A stretch of DNA of 44,125 bases, taken from positions 1 through 44,125 of the forward strand of contig NZ_JANYGH010000077.1 in the NCBI RefSeq assembly GCF_025362475.1. Direction: 5' to 3'. This document shows, in pieces, positions 16,495 to 25,271 of this stretch. Both the position numbers and the translations under genes were made by a program. The stretch is from Mucilaginibacter sp. Lineage in GTDB: Bacteria > Bacteroidota > Bacteroidia > Sphingobacteriales > Sphingobacteriaceae. A model generated the notes under the pieces. It made no database searches. It worked only from the letters and a program-made list of their open reading frames with translations, and was not told the DNA's origin. The first letter of the stretch is position 1, and the number at the start of each line of letters is the position of its first letter.

Positions 16495-17103
16495 GTGAAG
16501 CAATACCCCGATGATCAGCTTTTATTGGAATTACAAAGTGGCGATCACCGCGCATTCAAAGAAATTTATGAACGTTATGCCGATAAATTAATAGCTTTTG
16601 CCCTCAAAAAAATTCAAAACGAGGATGAGGCTATGGATATGGTACAGGAACTGTTTCTTTCTGTTTGGAAGAACCGCTATACCATACAGGTTAATGGAGC
16701 ATTGGAAGCCTACCTAATGGTTTCTATTAATTACATGACTTATAAATGGTATAAAAAGCAGAGCTTGCAGCCACAATCTTTAAATGATATTATTGAATTA
16801 CCGGGGATAGCTGAAGATAGCACGGCTCAAAAACTATCTTTTGCCGAACTGAGTTTTTTAATAAACCGTGAAATTGCCGATATGCCCGAAAAGATGAGGC
16901 AGGTTTATTTGTGTAGCCGGGAGCGGGACATGAACGGGCAGCAAATAGCAACAGAATTAGGCATTTCCCATCAAACCGTCCGCAACCAGATCAGCAGTGC
17001 ATTGGGGCGGCTTAAAAAAATAGTACATCATTATTATAACGTTATTCCTCTAGATAACTTCCGCGAATTTTTGCTGCTGATACTTTTTTTTAATTTCTTA
17101 TAG
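16495..17103 (+). CDS. ECF (FecI-like) RNA polymerase sigma factor
   Basis: A 202-residue sigma-70 family ECF factor. Region 2 spans about residues 20-85 (FKEIYERYADKLIAFALKKI, then DEAMDMVQELFLSVWKNR). Region 4 is at about 130-185 (MPEKMRQVYLCSRERDMNGQ and ELGISHQTVRNQISSALGRL). A hydrophobic C-terminal tail (FREFLLLILFFNFL) is common in Bacteroidota FecI-type factors. It starts at GTG 16495. The FecR gene follows 47 bases later and a SusC receptor with an STN domain after that, so it forms a transenvelope signalling trio that should direct transcription of the downstream Sus genes. Confidence 0.93.
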   Translation: MKQYPDDQLLLELQSGDHRAFKEIYERYADKLIAFALKKIQNEDEAMDMVQELFLSVWKNRYTIQVNGALEAYLMVSINYMTYKWYKKQSLQPQSLNDIIELPGIAEDSTAQKLSFAELSFLINREIADMPEKMRQVYLCSRERDMNGQQIATELGISHQTVRNQISSALGRLKKIVHHYYNVIPLDNFREFLLLILFFNFL

Positions 17104-17150
17104 TACACATCGCCCTTACCTGTCACTTGATAAGTATAAAGGCTTTTTAA

Positions 17151-18095
17151 GTGAAAGAAAAGGAAATAAAACAATTACTTGATAAATTTAATGCAGGCAA
17201 ATGCTCGGCTGAAGAATTAGCGTTACTACAATCGCTGATGCAGGAGTTTAACCAGGATACAGAAATAAAGACACCTGTAACTGAGTTAAAACAATCCCTT
17301 TGGAATAAAATAGAAAAACAAACCATTGCCAAAGGGACAGTTAAAAAATTAAACACCACCTGGTTAAAAGTTGCGGCAGTTGTATTGATCGCTCTTTTCG
17401 CGGGTATTTTCGGTTCCAGGATATTTGTTAACCACAAAGCCAATGATGTAATAGCCTACCAGGTTATTACAGCGCCCAAAGGGCAAATGAAACAGGTGTT
17501 ATTGCCCGATAATACCCTTGTTCAATTAAACGCAGGTAGCTCCATCAGGTGCCCGGTTAAATTCAGCGAAACCAGGAGAGATGTAACACTACTAAATGGC
17601 GAGGCTTTTTTTGAAGTGAAGCATGATGCCTTAAAACCTTTCCTGGTACATACAGGCAAAGTTATTACCCAGGTTTTGGGTACTTCATTCAATATTGAAT
17701 TTTACAGCGAACTACCCGATATAAAGGTATTTGTTAAAAGTGGTAAGGTTGAGGTGCATGATCAGCAGCATACTTTTGGTATGTACACCTCACAGCAACA
17801 GGTAACCTATAATAAACAAAATCAAAGCTTTTCAAGACAATTAATTGCCGGCGATCATTCGCTTAGCTGGATGCATGACGAACTTATTTTAGATAACGTA
17901 GAATTTAAAGAGGTAGTTGTTTACCTGCAAAACAGGTACAATGTGAATTTTAAATACACCGGCAAAAAGCTAAGCAAGCAACATTATTCGGTAAGGTTTT
18001 CAAATAAATTAAGTATAAACCAGGTGCTGGATATACTGCAGCTAATTGATGGCAGAAAATACAGGCTGCAGGGCGATATAGTAAATATAAAATAA
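17151..18095 (+). CDS. FecR-type anti-sigma factor
   Basis: A 314-residue inner-membrane regulator: a cytoplasmic N-terminal anti-sigma segment (about 1-60), one transmembrane helix (about 66-85, WLKVAAVVLIALFAGIFGS), a periplasmic FecR domain (about 100-195, QVLLPDNTLVQLNAGSSI and GEAFFEVKHD), and a C-terminal DUF4974-type domain (about 240-312, LDNVEFKEVVVYLQNRYNV). It starts at GTG 17151. It should hold the neighbouring sigma factor inactive until signalled by the STN domain of the SusC protein. Confidence 0.93.
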   Translation: MKEKEIKQLLDKFNAGKCSAEELALLQSLMQEFNQDTEIKTPVTELKQSLWNKIEKQTIAKGTVKKLNTTWLKVAAVVLIALFAGIFGSRIFVNHKANDVIAYQVITAPKGQMKQVLLPDNTLVQLNAGSSIRCPVKFSETRRDVTLLNGEAFFEVKHDALKPFLVHTGKVITQVLGTSFNIEFYSELPDIKVFVKSGKVEVHDQQHTFGMYTSQQQVTYNKQNQSFSRQLIAGDHSLSWMHDELILDNVEFKEVVVYLQNRYNVNFKYTGKKLSKQHYSVRFSNKLSINQVLDILQLIDGRKYRLQGDIVNIK

Positions 18096-18204
18096 TATAT
18101 AAAAGAGAAACCAATGCCTGCTACTAACAAGCACTGGCTAATTAAGTGTAACTGCCAAAATTAAAAGCAAGTCGGCCGTTACTAATCACTTTAAAAACAA
18201 ATGT

Positions 18205-21200
18205 ATGGAAAAAACTTTAACCCGGATTTCAAGAAAGTTAATGACCGCAATTTTATTGCTCTTAACAATTTTCACTTCATTGCTGCCAGGGCAAGCCCTG
18301 GCCGAGCGTAAAGCATCCCTGGTTGATCAGCCGGTAACCGTAAAGTTTGCCGATGAAACAATGGATGCTTCACTTGAAAAATTAAAAAAGGCATTAGCCA
18401 CCGTTGCCTTTAATTACAAATTAGATGATGTAACCTTAGTAAAAGTAAAGGCAGGCACATTTATCAATAAGCCATTAAAAGAGGTACTTAATGCTTTAAT
18501 AGCCAACACCCAACTGGAGTACAGGGAAAAGTATGCTACCATTATTATTTCACGTAAAAAAGTTGTACGTGCGCCGGATAAGATAGTAATAACCGGTACG
18601 GTATCTGATAAAGATGGCCCCCTTGCAGGTGTAGCCATCCGCAGCAAAAATTCACCGGCTTTTACTTCAACTGATATAAATGGTAATTTTAAATTATCGG
18701 TTGAGCACAACGAGGTACTGGTGTTTTCTTTTATTGGTTACAAAAGCCAGGAAATTGTTGCCGATCATTCGCCGCTTAATGTAACATTAACTGCCGATGT
18801 AACAGGCTTAAACGCGGTAGTGGTTGTAGGTTACGGAACTCAAAAAAAATCAGATGTAACCGGTTCTGTAGGTTCACTAAAAGTATCAAACGTTAAAGAT
18901 CGTTCTGTTGGCTCGGTAACTGAAATGCTGCAGGGGCAAATTGCAGGTGTTACAGTCATAAACGAAAGTGGCGACCCCACCGCGACGCCAAGCATAAGAT
19001 TACGCGGACAAAGCTCTTTTAATAGTGAAGGGCCTTTAACCGTAGTTGATGGTACCGTTTATAATGGCGGGCCAATTGATCCTAATGATATTGAGTCGAT
19101 TGATGTGTTGAAAGATTCATATGCGGCCATTTACGGTGCAAGGGCAGCGGGTGGTGTGGTATTAATTACTACAAAGCGCGGCAAACAAGGCAAAACCAAC
19201 CTGGATATTTCTGTTAAAGGAGGTACGCAAAATTCACTAAAAATATTGCGGGCTTTAAATGCGGCAGAGTATGCAGATGCTATCAATACGGCATATGATA
19301 ATGCCGGTAAAACCCGCCTCCCGGCTTTTGATGCTACGGTTAATCCAGATTCGCGCGTAACAAGGACTAACTGGCCCGAGGCTCTTTTCAGAACAGGTTA
19401 TGTACAGGATTACAGCCTGAACGTAAGTGGAGGAAATGAAAAATCAACATTTTACGTATCAGGTAGTTATCGTAAAAATGATGCTATCCTTTTAAATACA
19501 AATTCGGTTCGTTACAACTTCAGGGTTAATTCTGATCATCAGATAAAAGACTGGTTAAAAATGGGCGAAAGCATGACTTACTCTTACAGTAATGGCCAGG
19601 GAGCTAATACTTCAAGCGCTTATACCGGTGCAATTTTAACAGCTATATTTTATCCGCCCAACGCCTCAATTTATAATGCCGACGGAAGTTTTGGTGGCGT
19701 ACCGGTTGCCTATGCAGGTTCATACGGCGACGTTATAAATCCTGTAGCTTATTTAAAACGTTTGGATAACAGTACGGCCGTAAACAGCTTTACCATCAAC
19801 CCGTATGTTGAAGTAAGCTTATTTAAAGGGTTAAAATTTCGCTCAAATCTGGGAATTACCAAAAATTTGGGAACTGTTAAAAATTTTAGCACAAGGGTTT
19901 TAGAGCCGGGGAAAAAGTTTTTTGATAACTTCCTGTACCAGGAAAGTTATACGGCAACTACCCTCCTTGCCGAGCAAACCTTAACTTATGACAGGACGTT
20001 TGGTACAGATCACCACATTTCGGCTTTGGCAGGGTATACTTACCAGGATGATAAGTTTAGCAATTTTGGTGTAAACACTGACAATTACTTAAGCGAGGAT
20101 GAAGCTTATCGTTATCTTATTAACGGAACGTTGAGTCCATCGGGCACTCCATTGATTGGCAGCCTAACCGAGTCGGCGCTTATTTCTTACTTAGGCAGGA
20201 TAGGTTATGATTATAAAGGGAAATATTTTGTTAATGGAATTCTCCGCCGGGATGCTACATCAAAATTAAGCAGAAAATACCGCTCAGAAACTTATCCGGG
20301 TGTTTCCGCGGGATGGATAGTTAGTAAAGAGTCATTTTTCCCAGTTGATGGATTATTGTCTTTTGCCAAATTAAGGGCAAGTTATGGTCAATCAGGTAAT
20401 CTCCCCGGTTTGCCCGATTTCCCAACATCTGTATCGTTAACCAAAACGTCGGGTTACCTGGGCAGCCCCGCTGCAATCGCTTCCGGTTACGGCATTGATG
20501 GTTTAGCCAATCCAAATTTAAAATGGGAAATAGCTACGCAAACAGATATTGGGTTTGATTTAGGTTTGATGAATGATAAGTTGAGCATCACGGGAGATGT
20601 GTTTGTAAAAAACAATACCAGATTTTTATTTGCGCCACCGGTAGCAGCCGTATATGGTGTATCAAATCCACCATTTTTAAACGGTGGAAAAATTCAGAAT
20701 AAAGGGGTTGAGTTAGGTCTTAAATACCAAAACAGCGCCGGGCTGTTCCATTACAACTTAGCGCTAAACGGTTCATACATTAAAAACACCATTATTGATA
20801 TATTACCAGGCGTACAAACAATACCCGGCAATCCAACAGTGCGGGATAACCTTGTGCCTATTCTTTTACAGAAAGGTTCGCCATTATATTCCTTTTACGG
20901 ATATCGCACTGCAGGTTTGTTTCAAAGCCAGGATGAGGTTAATAACTATAAAGCAGCCGATGGTACACTTATTCAGCCTAACGCTAAACCAGGCGACATC
21001 AAATTTGTGGATTTGAACAACGATGGCAAACTTAATGTAAACGATAAAACCATACTTGGTACCCCGTTCCCTAAATTTACATACGGGTTTACTTCTAACC
21101 TTAACTATGGTCCGTTTGATATGAGCATATTTTTACAAGGTATTTTAGGCAACAAAATTTTTAATGCCGTTAAATACACCGGTTTAAATGCATCTATCCA

Positions 21201-21561
21201 AAACTATAACCTCCTGGCCGATGCTAAGAACGCCTGGAGTCCAGCACATACCAACACCAATATACCAAGACTTTCTGCAAGCGATAATAACGGAAACTTT
21301 GGTAACGTATCTGATTTTTACGTAGAAAATGGCTCTTACATGCGTATCAAAAACGTAACCCTTGGTTATACTTTGCCAAAAGCATTCATCACCAAAATTG
21401 GAATACGCAGCGCAAGAATTTTTGCCAATGCGCAAAACCTGGCCACGTTTACCAAATACACAGGTCTTGATCCAGAAGTTGGCATCAATCAAAACGGTGT
21501 CGATTTAGGTCTTTATCCGCAATCAAGAATCATTTTAGTAGGTGTTAACGTAGGCTTATAA
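18205..21561 (+). CDS. SusC/RagA TonB-linked outer-membrane receptor with STN domain
   Basis: The 1118-residue protein has a signal peptide ending ALAE (about residue 33). A secretin/TonB short N-terminal (STN) domain follows (about 45-112, VTVKFADETMDASLEKLKKA), then a carboxypeptidase-like regulatory domain (about 127-198) and a plug with the SusC hallmark VVVVGYGTQKKSDVTGSV. The plug also carries ESIDVLKDSYAAIYGARAAG. The barrel ends at an aromatic-poor GVNVGL. It imports a ligand with SusD using the TonB system; the STN domain contacts FecR in the periplasm. The gene is followed 36 bases later by susD, with a strong AAGGAG ribosome site for that gene (21583-21588). The downstream phosphatase suggests the ligand is a phosphorylated compound; this is inference. 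Confidence 0.95.
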   Translation: MEKTLTRISRKLMTAILLLLTIFTSLLPGQALAERKASLVDQPVTVKFADETMDASLEKLKKALATVAFNYKLDDVTLVKVKAGTFINKPLKEVLNALIANTQLEYREKYATIIISRKKVVRAPDKIVITGTVSDKDGPLAGVAIRSKNSPAFTSTDINGNFKLSVEHNEVLVFSFIGYKSQEIVADHSPLNVTLTADVTGLNAVVVVGYGTQKKSDVTGSVGSLKVSNVKDRSVGSVTEMLQGQIAGVTVINESGDPTATPSIRLRGQSSFNSEGPLTVVDGTVYNGGPIDPNDIESIDVLKDSYAAIYGARAAGGVVLITTKRGKQGKTNLDISVKGGTQNSLKILRALNAAEYADAINTAYDNAGKTRLPAFDATVNPDSRVTRTNWPEALFRTGYVQDYSLNVSGGNEKSTFYVSGSYRKNDAILLNTNSVRYNFRVNSDHQIKDWLKMGESMTYSYSNGQGANTSSAYTGAILTAIFYPPNASIYNADGSFGGVPVAYAGSYGDVINPVAYLKRLDNSTAVNSFTINPYVEVSLFKGLKFRSNLGITKNLGTVKNFSTRVLEPGKKFFDNFLYQESYTATTLLAEQTLTYDRTFGTDHHISALAGYTYQDDKFSNFGVNTDNYLSEDEAYRYLINGTLSPSGTPLIGSLTESALISYLGRIGYDYKGKYFVNGILRRDATSKLSRKYRSETYPGVSAGWIVSKESFFPVDGLLSFAKLRASYGQSGNLPGLPDFPTSVSLTKTSGYLGSPAAIASGYGIDGLANPNLKWEIATQTDIGFDLGLMNDKLSITGDVFVKNNTRFLFAPPVAAVYGVSNPPFLNGGKIQNKGVELGLKYQNSAGLFHYNLALNGSYIKNTIIDILPGVQTIPGNPTVRDNLVPILLQKGSPLYSFYGYRTAGLFQSQDEVNNYKAADGTLIQPNAKPGDIKFVDLNNDGKLNVNDKTILGTPFPKFTYGFTSNLNYGPFDMSIFLQGILGNKIFNAVKYTGLNASIQNYNLLADAKNAWSPAHTNTNIPRLSASDNNGNFGNVSDFYVENGSYMRIKNVTLGYTLPKAFITKIGIRSARIFANAQNLATFTKYTGLDPEVGINQNGVDLGLYPQSRIILVGVNVGL

Positions 21562-21597
21562 GTAGTAATTCAATCAGAATTTAAGGAGATAATTGAG

Positions 21598-23112
21598 ATG
21601 AAATTTAAAAATATAATTAAAAATAGCTTGCTGGGTATAATGGTTATTATGCTTGCGCAAAGTTGTAAAAAAGGTACTTTAGATAATATTAAACCCACCG
21701 GTACGCCAACCAGTACCAATTTTTGGAAAACTGCTAATGATGCACAACAGGCAGCAAACGGTTTATATGAAAAGCAAAGTAACAGCGAGGATCTTTACGG
21801 CAGGGGTTTCTTCTGGTTTATAAACGCCAGCGATGATATGGTAGTTGGCCGTACATCTGCCGATAGGGAAAATATTAAAAACTTTGTTTGTACCGGGAAT
21901 GAAAATAGTATTTATGCGCCATGGTCATTACACTTTGTAGTAATGAAACGGGCTAATGATGTTATTGCAAATGTGCCTGCCATTAGCATGGATCAGGCGG
22001 CCAAAAACTTTATTTTAGGCCAGGCTTACTTTGTACACGCCGTAATGCACCTGGAAATTGCCGATTTATATGGTACTGATAAGCAAGGTGCACCGGTTCA
22101 AAACCGTACAAATCCAATTGCATTCCCGGCGCAACTGGCATCAGTTAAGGATAATTACGCTTATATCGCGGCTGATTTAAAGAAGGCAGCTTCATTATTG
22201 CCTTATTTTGATAAGCTTGCCACATCTGATTATGGCCGGGCCCATAAAACAGCTGCCTGGGCATATCTTGCCAAAACATACCTGCATGCAAAGGATTACC
22301 CCAATGCCGAAAAATATGCCGATTCGGTTATTTTAAGTGGCAAACATGCCCTGTTAACCAACTATGCCGATGTGTTTAAAATAGCCAATAACTATAGTTC
22401 AGAATATATATGGTCTGTAGCCAGTAATTTAAACGGACAGAGCATTTTACCGGGAGCCATGCTTGAAAATAAAGGCTGGGGTTTATACAATGGCTTTGGT
22501 TATTATCAGCCGACTAAGGAATTGGTTGACGAATTTGAAACCGGCGATAAAAGGTTGCCAGCAACTATCCTTCAAAATGGCGATAGTTTTCAATATTTCG
22601 GTCAAACGTATACTTACCCTATTGGCGGCAAAAGCAATAGCTTAACCGGTTACCAGTTTAACAAATACATGGAACCTTTTAGCTATGCAGGTGGTATACA
22701 TGTAAGCCCTAATGGAGATGAGCCATCAACAGATTTGAATCTACCTTTATTACGCTACGCCGAGATTTTACTCATCAAAGCCGAAGCACAAATTATGCAG
22801 GGCAAAAATGCCGATGCCGCCATAAACATGGTACGCACCAGGGCAGGTTTAAAAGCTATATCGGGTGCAACGTTGGCGAATTTGAAACATGAACGCCGTG
22901 TTGAATTAGCCGGTGAGTGGAGCGATCGTAATTTTGACCTGGTACGCTGGGGCGATGCTCAGGCAACTTACGCAAAACCCTTACACGGTGCCAATGGATC
23001 GGTGGTGTGGAAAGCGCGAAACTTTGACCCGTCAAGGGATAATGTATGGCCAATTCCGCCTAAAGATATCCAGATAAGCCAGGGCCAGCTGAAACAAAAT
23101 GCAGGTTGGTAA
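21598..23112 (+). CDS. SusD/RagB outer-membrane lipoprotein
   Basis: A 504-residue surface lipoprotein: lipobox-like LAQSC with the modified cysteine at about residue 23. A TPR-like helical SusD_N/RagB region follows (AWAYLAKTYLHAKDYPNAEK at about 218-237). The C-terminal signatures are typical: LPLLRYAEILLIKAEAQIMQ, HERRVELAGEWSDRNFDLVR, and NVWPIPPKDIQISQG. It caps the SusC barrel and binds substrate at the surface. The ribosome site AAGGAG lies nine bases before the ATG. A strong hairpin terminator follows within 20 bases of the stop. Confidence 0.95.
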   Translation: MKFKNIIKNSLLGIMVIMLAQSCKKGTLDNIKPTGTPTSTNFWKTANDAQQAANGLYEKQSNSEDLYGRGFFWFINASDDMVVGRTSADRENIKNFVCTGNENSIYAPWSLHFVVMKRANDVIANVPAISMDQAAKNFILGQAYFVHAVMHLEIADLYGTDKQGAPVQNRTNPIAFPAQLASVKDNYAYIAADLKKAASLLPYFDKLATSDYGRAHKTAAWAYLAKTYLHAKDYPNAEKYADSVILSGKHALLTNYADVFKIANNYSSEYIWSVASNLNGQSILPGAMLENKGWGLYNGFGYYQPTKELVDEFETGDKRLPATILQNGDSFQYFGQTYTYPIGGKSNSLTGYQFNKYMEPFSYAGGIHVSPNGDEPSTDLNLPLLRYAEILLIKAEAQIMQGKNADAAINMVRTRAGLKAISGATLANLKHERRVELAGEWSDRNFDLVRWGDAQATYAKPLHGANGSVVWKARNFDPSRDNVWPIPPKDIQISQGQLKQNAGW

Positions 23113-23130
23113 TTTGAATTGAAATCCTAA

Positions 23131-23153
23131 AACCGGGCATCGCCCGGTTTTTT
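23131..23153 (+). terminator. Intra-locus terminator after susD
   Basis: AACCGGGC (23131-23138), loop ATC, GCCCGGTT (23142-23149), then a run of six T overlapping the stem end (23148-23153). It lies only 16 bases before the ATG of the diesterase-phosphatase gene, with no room for a full promoter between them. The enzyme is therefore expressed by readthrough or from a promoter inside susD. Confidence 0.85.
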
Positions 23154-23168
23154 ATATTTATAACCGAA

Positions 23169-25007
23169 ATGAAAAACAGTACTACAATCCTCACACTTAC
23201 AGTATTATTATTGCTGAATATCAGCATGAGGGCCAATGCTCAAATTAAAGCGTATACCGTAGCAGACGCGCACTCCCATAACGACTACAAAAATAATATC
23301 CCTTTTTACAGGGCCTATGAAAAAGGCTTTGGTTCGATAGAAGCAGATGTTTACGCGGTTAACGGGCAGTTGATGGTAGCGCATGATAAAAAAGATATTA
23401 GTGCTACTCGTTCCCTAAAGATCTTATATATCAATCCCTTAATCGAAAAACTTAACCACGACACGCAAAGGCATTTAAGGTTACTTATCGAAATAAAAGA
23501 AGATTATAAAGCGGTACTGCCCCTGGTAATCAAAGAGCTTAAACCGCTGGAGAAGTATTTTTCATATGATGGGCATCCGGGGCGGCTATCAATTGTGATG
23601 ACGGGCGCTGTGCCGCCTGCCGCGTCAATGCCCGGCTATCCGGCCTGGATTTCATTTGATGTTGACCATTTGGATGGCTTTACACCCGATGAGTGGAAAA
23701 AAATAGGATTGGTGAGCTTCCCCATGAGCAAGTATGTGCACTGGAACGGTAAAGGCGTATTAAATCCAGAAGAGATCAGCAGGGTAAAGGGTGGGATTGA
23801 CAGCGTGCACCGTGCAGGTAAAATGGTGCGTTTTTATGAAACGCCCGATACTAAAAGTAGCTGGCTGGCTATGATGCGTTTAGGTGTTGATGTTATTGGG
23901 GCCGATAAGATTGAAGAGCTTGGCGATTTTTTAAATAAAAAAGAACGATCTGAATATACTGCTCCCAAACCGTATGCCATATATCACCCTACCTATAAAT
24001 CAGATGGGGCAGTAAAAAAAGTTAAAAATATCATCTTGTGTATAGGTGATGGAATGGGCCTGTCGCAAATATATGCTACCTATACCGCCAACCGGGGGCA
24101 GTTGAATATATTTCAGATGTTAAACGTTGGTTTTTCCATTACCTATTCGGCCGATGCTTATATAACCGATTCTGCAGCTGGCGCAACTGCTTTTGCTTCG
24201 GGTCAAAAAACAAACGATAGGGCAATTGGTGTTGATCCATCCGGCAAGCCATTAAAATCACTGGCAGATTATAGTGCGGAAGCCGGTAAAAAAACGGCAG
24301 ATATAGTGGTGTGTGAGTTAACAGATGCAACCCCTGCTGCCTTTTATGCGCATGAGTATGAAAGGAGCAATGCCACAGCTATTGCAAATCAAATAGTTTC
24401 ATCGCCGGTTGATATTTTTTTAGGTTCGGCCTATAAGGATTTTACTCACCAGGTAAATGGCGAAACCCCGATAGATAAAATGAAACAAAGGGGCTATACC
24501 ATCATCCGTAATTTTGATGATTTTTTAGCCACGCCTTCAACAAAGATTCTCGCTTTGATGGATGATAGTGTAACCAGGCCTAAAATGGCGGGCAGAGGGA
24601 ACTATCTGCCACTGGCATTTAATAAAGTAACTCAAACCTTTAAAAACGCGCCCAATGGTTTTTTTATGATGATAGAAGGATCGCAAATTGACCATGGCGG
24701 CCACAACAATAACCTGGAGCAGGTAATTACCGAAAATAGTGATTTTGACCGTATGGTTGGCGATGCCTTGCGTTTTGCCGATGAGGATGGCGAAACACTG
24801 GTTATTGTTACTGCCGATCATGAAACAGGTGGCTTAACATTGTTGGATGGCAGTATTAAAAATGGATACGTTTGGGGCGATTTTAGCACCAATGATCATA
24901 CCGGCACGCCTGTACCTATATTTACCTATGGCCCGCATTCGCTTGATTTTAGGGGAGCTTTTAATAATACAGAGATCTTTAATAAAATTAAGGCCCTGTT
25001 GAAGTAA
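23169..25007 (+). CDS. Fused glycerophosphodiesterase-like/alkaline phosphatase, secreted
   Basis: A 612-residue periplasmic or secreted two-domain enzyme with a signal peptide (cleavage about residue 24, ANAQ). The N-terminal domain (about 30-255) shows the GDPD/PLC-like signature: AHSHNDY (H35, H37), SIEADVYA (E58, D60) and VAHD (H72). The C-terminal domain (about 283-612) is a complete alkaline phosphatase: D294 in GDGMG, the nucleophile S335 in TDSAAGATA, E503, D508 and H512 in IEGSQIDHGGH, D550 and H551 in TADHETGG, and H577. The pair could cleave a phosphodiester and then release phosphate from the resulting monoester. It follows susC-susD, beyond a terminator. The substrate (glycerophosphodiester, inositol or nucleotide derivative) is not known. 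Confidence 0.9.
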   Translation: MKNSTTILTLTVLLLLNISMRANAQIKAYTVADAHSHNDYKNNIPFYRAYEKGFGSIEADVYAVNGQLMVAHDKKDISATRSLKILYINPLIEKLNHDTQRHLRLLIEIKEDYKAVLPLVIKELKPLEKYFSYDGHPGRLSIVMTGAVPPAASMPGYPAWISFDVDHLDGFTPDEWKKIGLVSFPMSKYVHWNGKGVLNPEEISRVKGGIDSVHRAGKMVRFYETPDTKSSWLAMMRLGVDVIGADKIEELGDFLNKKERSEYTAPKPYAIYHPTYKSDGAVKKVKNIILCIGDGMGLSQIYATYTANRGQLNIFQMLNVGFSITYSADAYITDSAAGATAFASGQKTNDRAIGVDPSGKPLKSLADYSAEAGKKTADIVVCELTDATPAAFYAHEYERSNATAIANQIVSSPVDIFLGSAYKDFTHQVNGETPIDKMKQRGYTIIRNFDDFLATPSTKILALMDDSVTRPKMAGRGNYLPLAFNKVTQTFKNAPNGFFMMIEGSQIDHGGHNNNLEQVITENSDFDRMVGDALRFADEDGETLVIVTADHETGGLTLLDGSIKNGYVWGDFSTNDHTGTPVPIFTYGPHSLDFRGAFNNTEIFNKIKALLK

Positions 25008-25041
25008 TCCCATCCGGAGATAGGATTGGTCGAAATAAAAG

Positions 25042-25078
25042 AGGATAACCGTTCATATTAATCATGAATGGTTATCCT
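25042..25078 (+). terminator. Terminator after the phosphatase gene
   Basis: A 15-base stem (25042-25056 with 25064-25078) with one G-U pair and a 7-base loop, followed by TTTATTATTTATT, 35 bases beyond the stop codon. Confidence 0.85.
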
Positions 25079-25200
25079 TTTATTATTTATTATCCTGTTC
25101 TTTTAAAAAAAATCTTTAAAATGCATGGGCGATGCCGCCGGTCATAACTGCGAGGTGTGCATTGATAAGCTGTTTAATAGTAACGGTACTATAAAACAAG

Positions 25201-25224
25201 TTATGCCTGCATGTGCAGGCATAA
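25201..25224 (-). terminator. Probable terminator of the orphan gene at 25272
   Basis: TTATGCCTGCA (25201-25211) and TGCAGGCATAA (25214-25224) are a perfect 11-base inverted repeat with a minimal loop. On the minus strand CTTGTTTTAT follows. It lies 48 bases past the stop of the gene. Confidence 0.6.
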
Positions 25225-25271
25225 AAGCTCTTAAGTTAAATAAGTAAATCGATCAAATATTGGAGCCGAAT

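Noticed and set aside
25125..25247. 40-codon open frame with CEVC motif
   Set aside because: It overlaps the terminator hairpin of the neighbouring gene and has no ribosome site or homolog I recognise.
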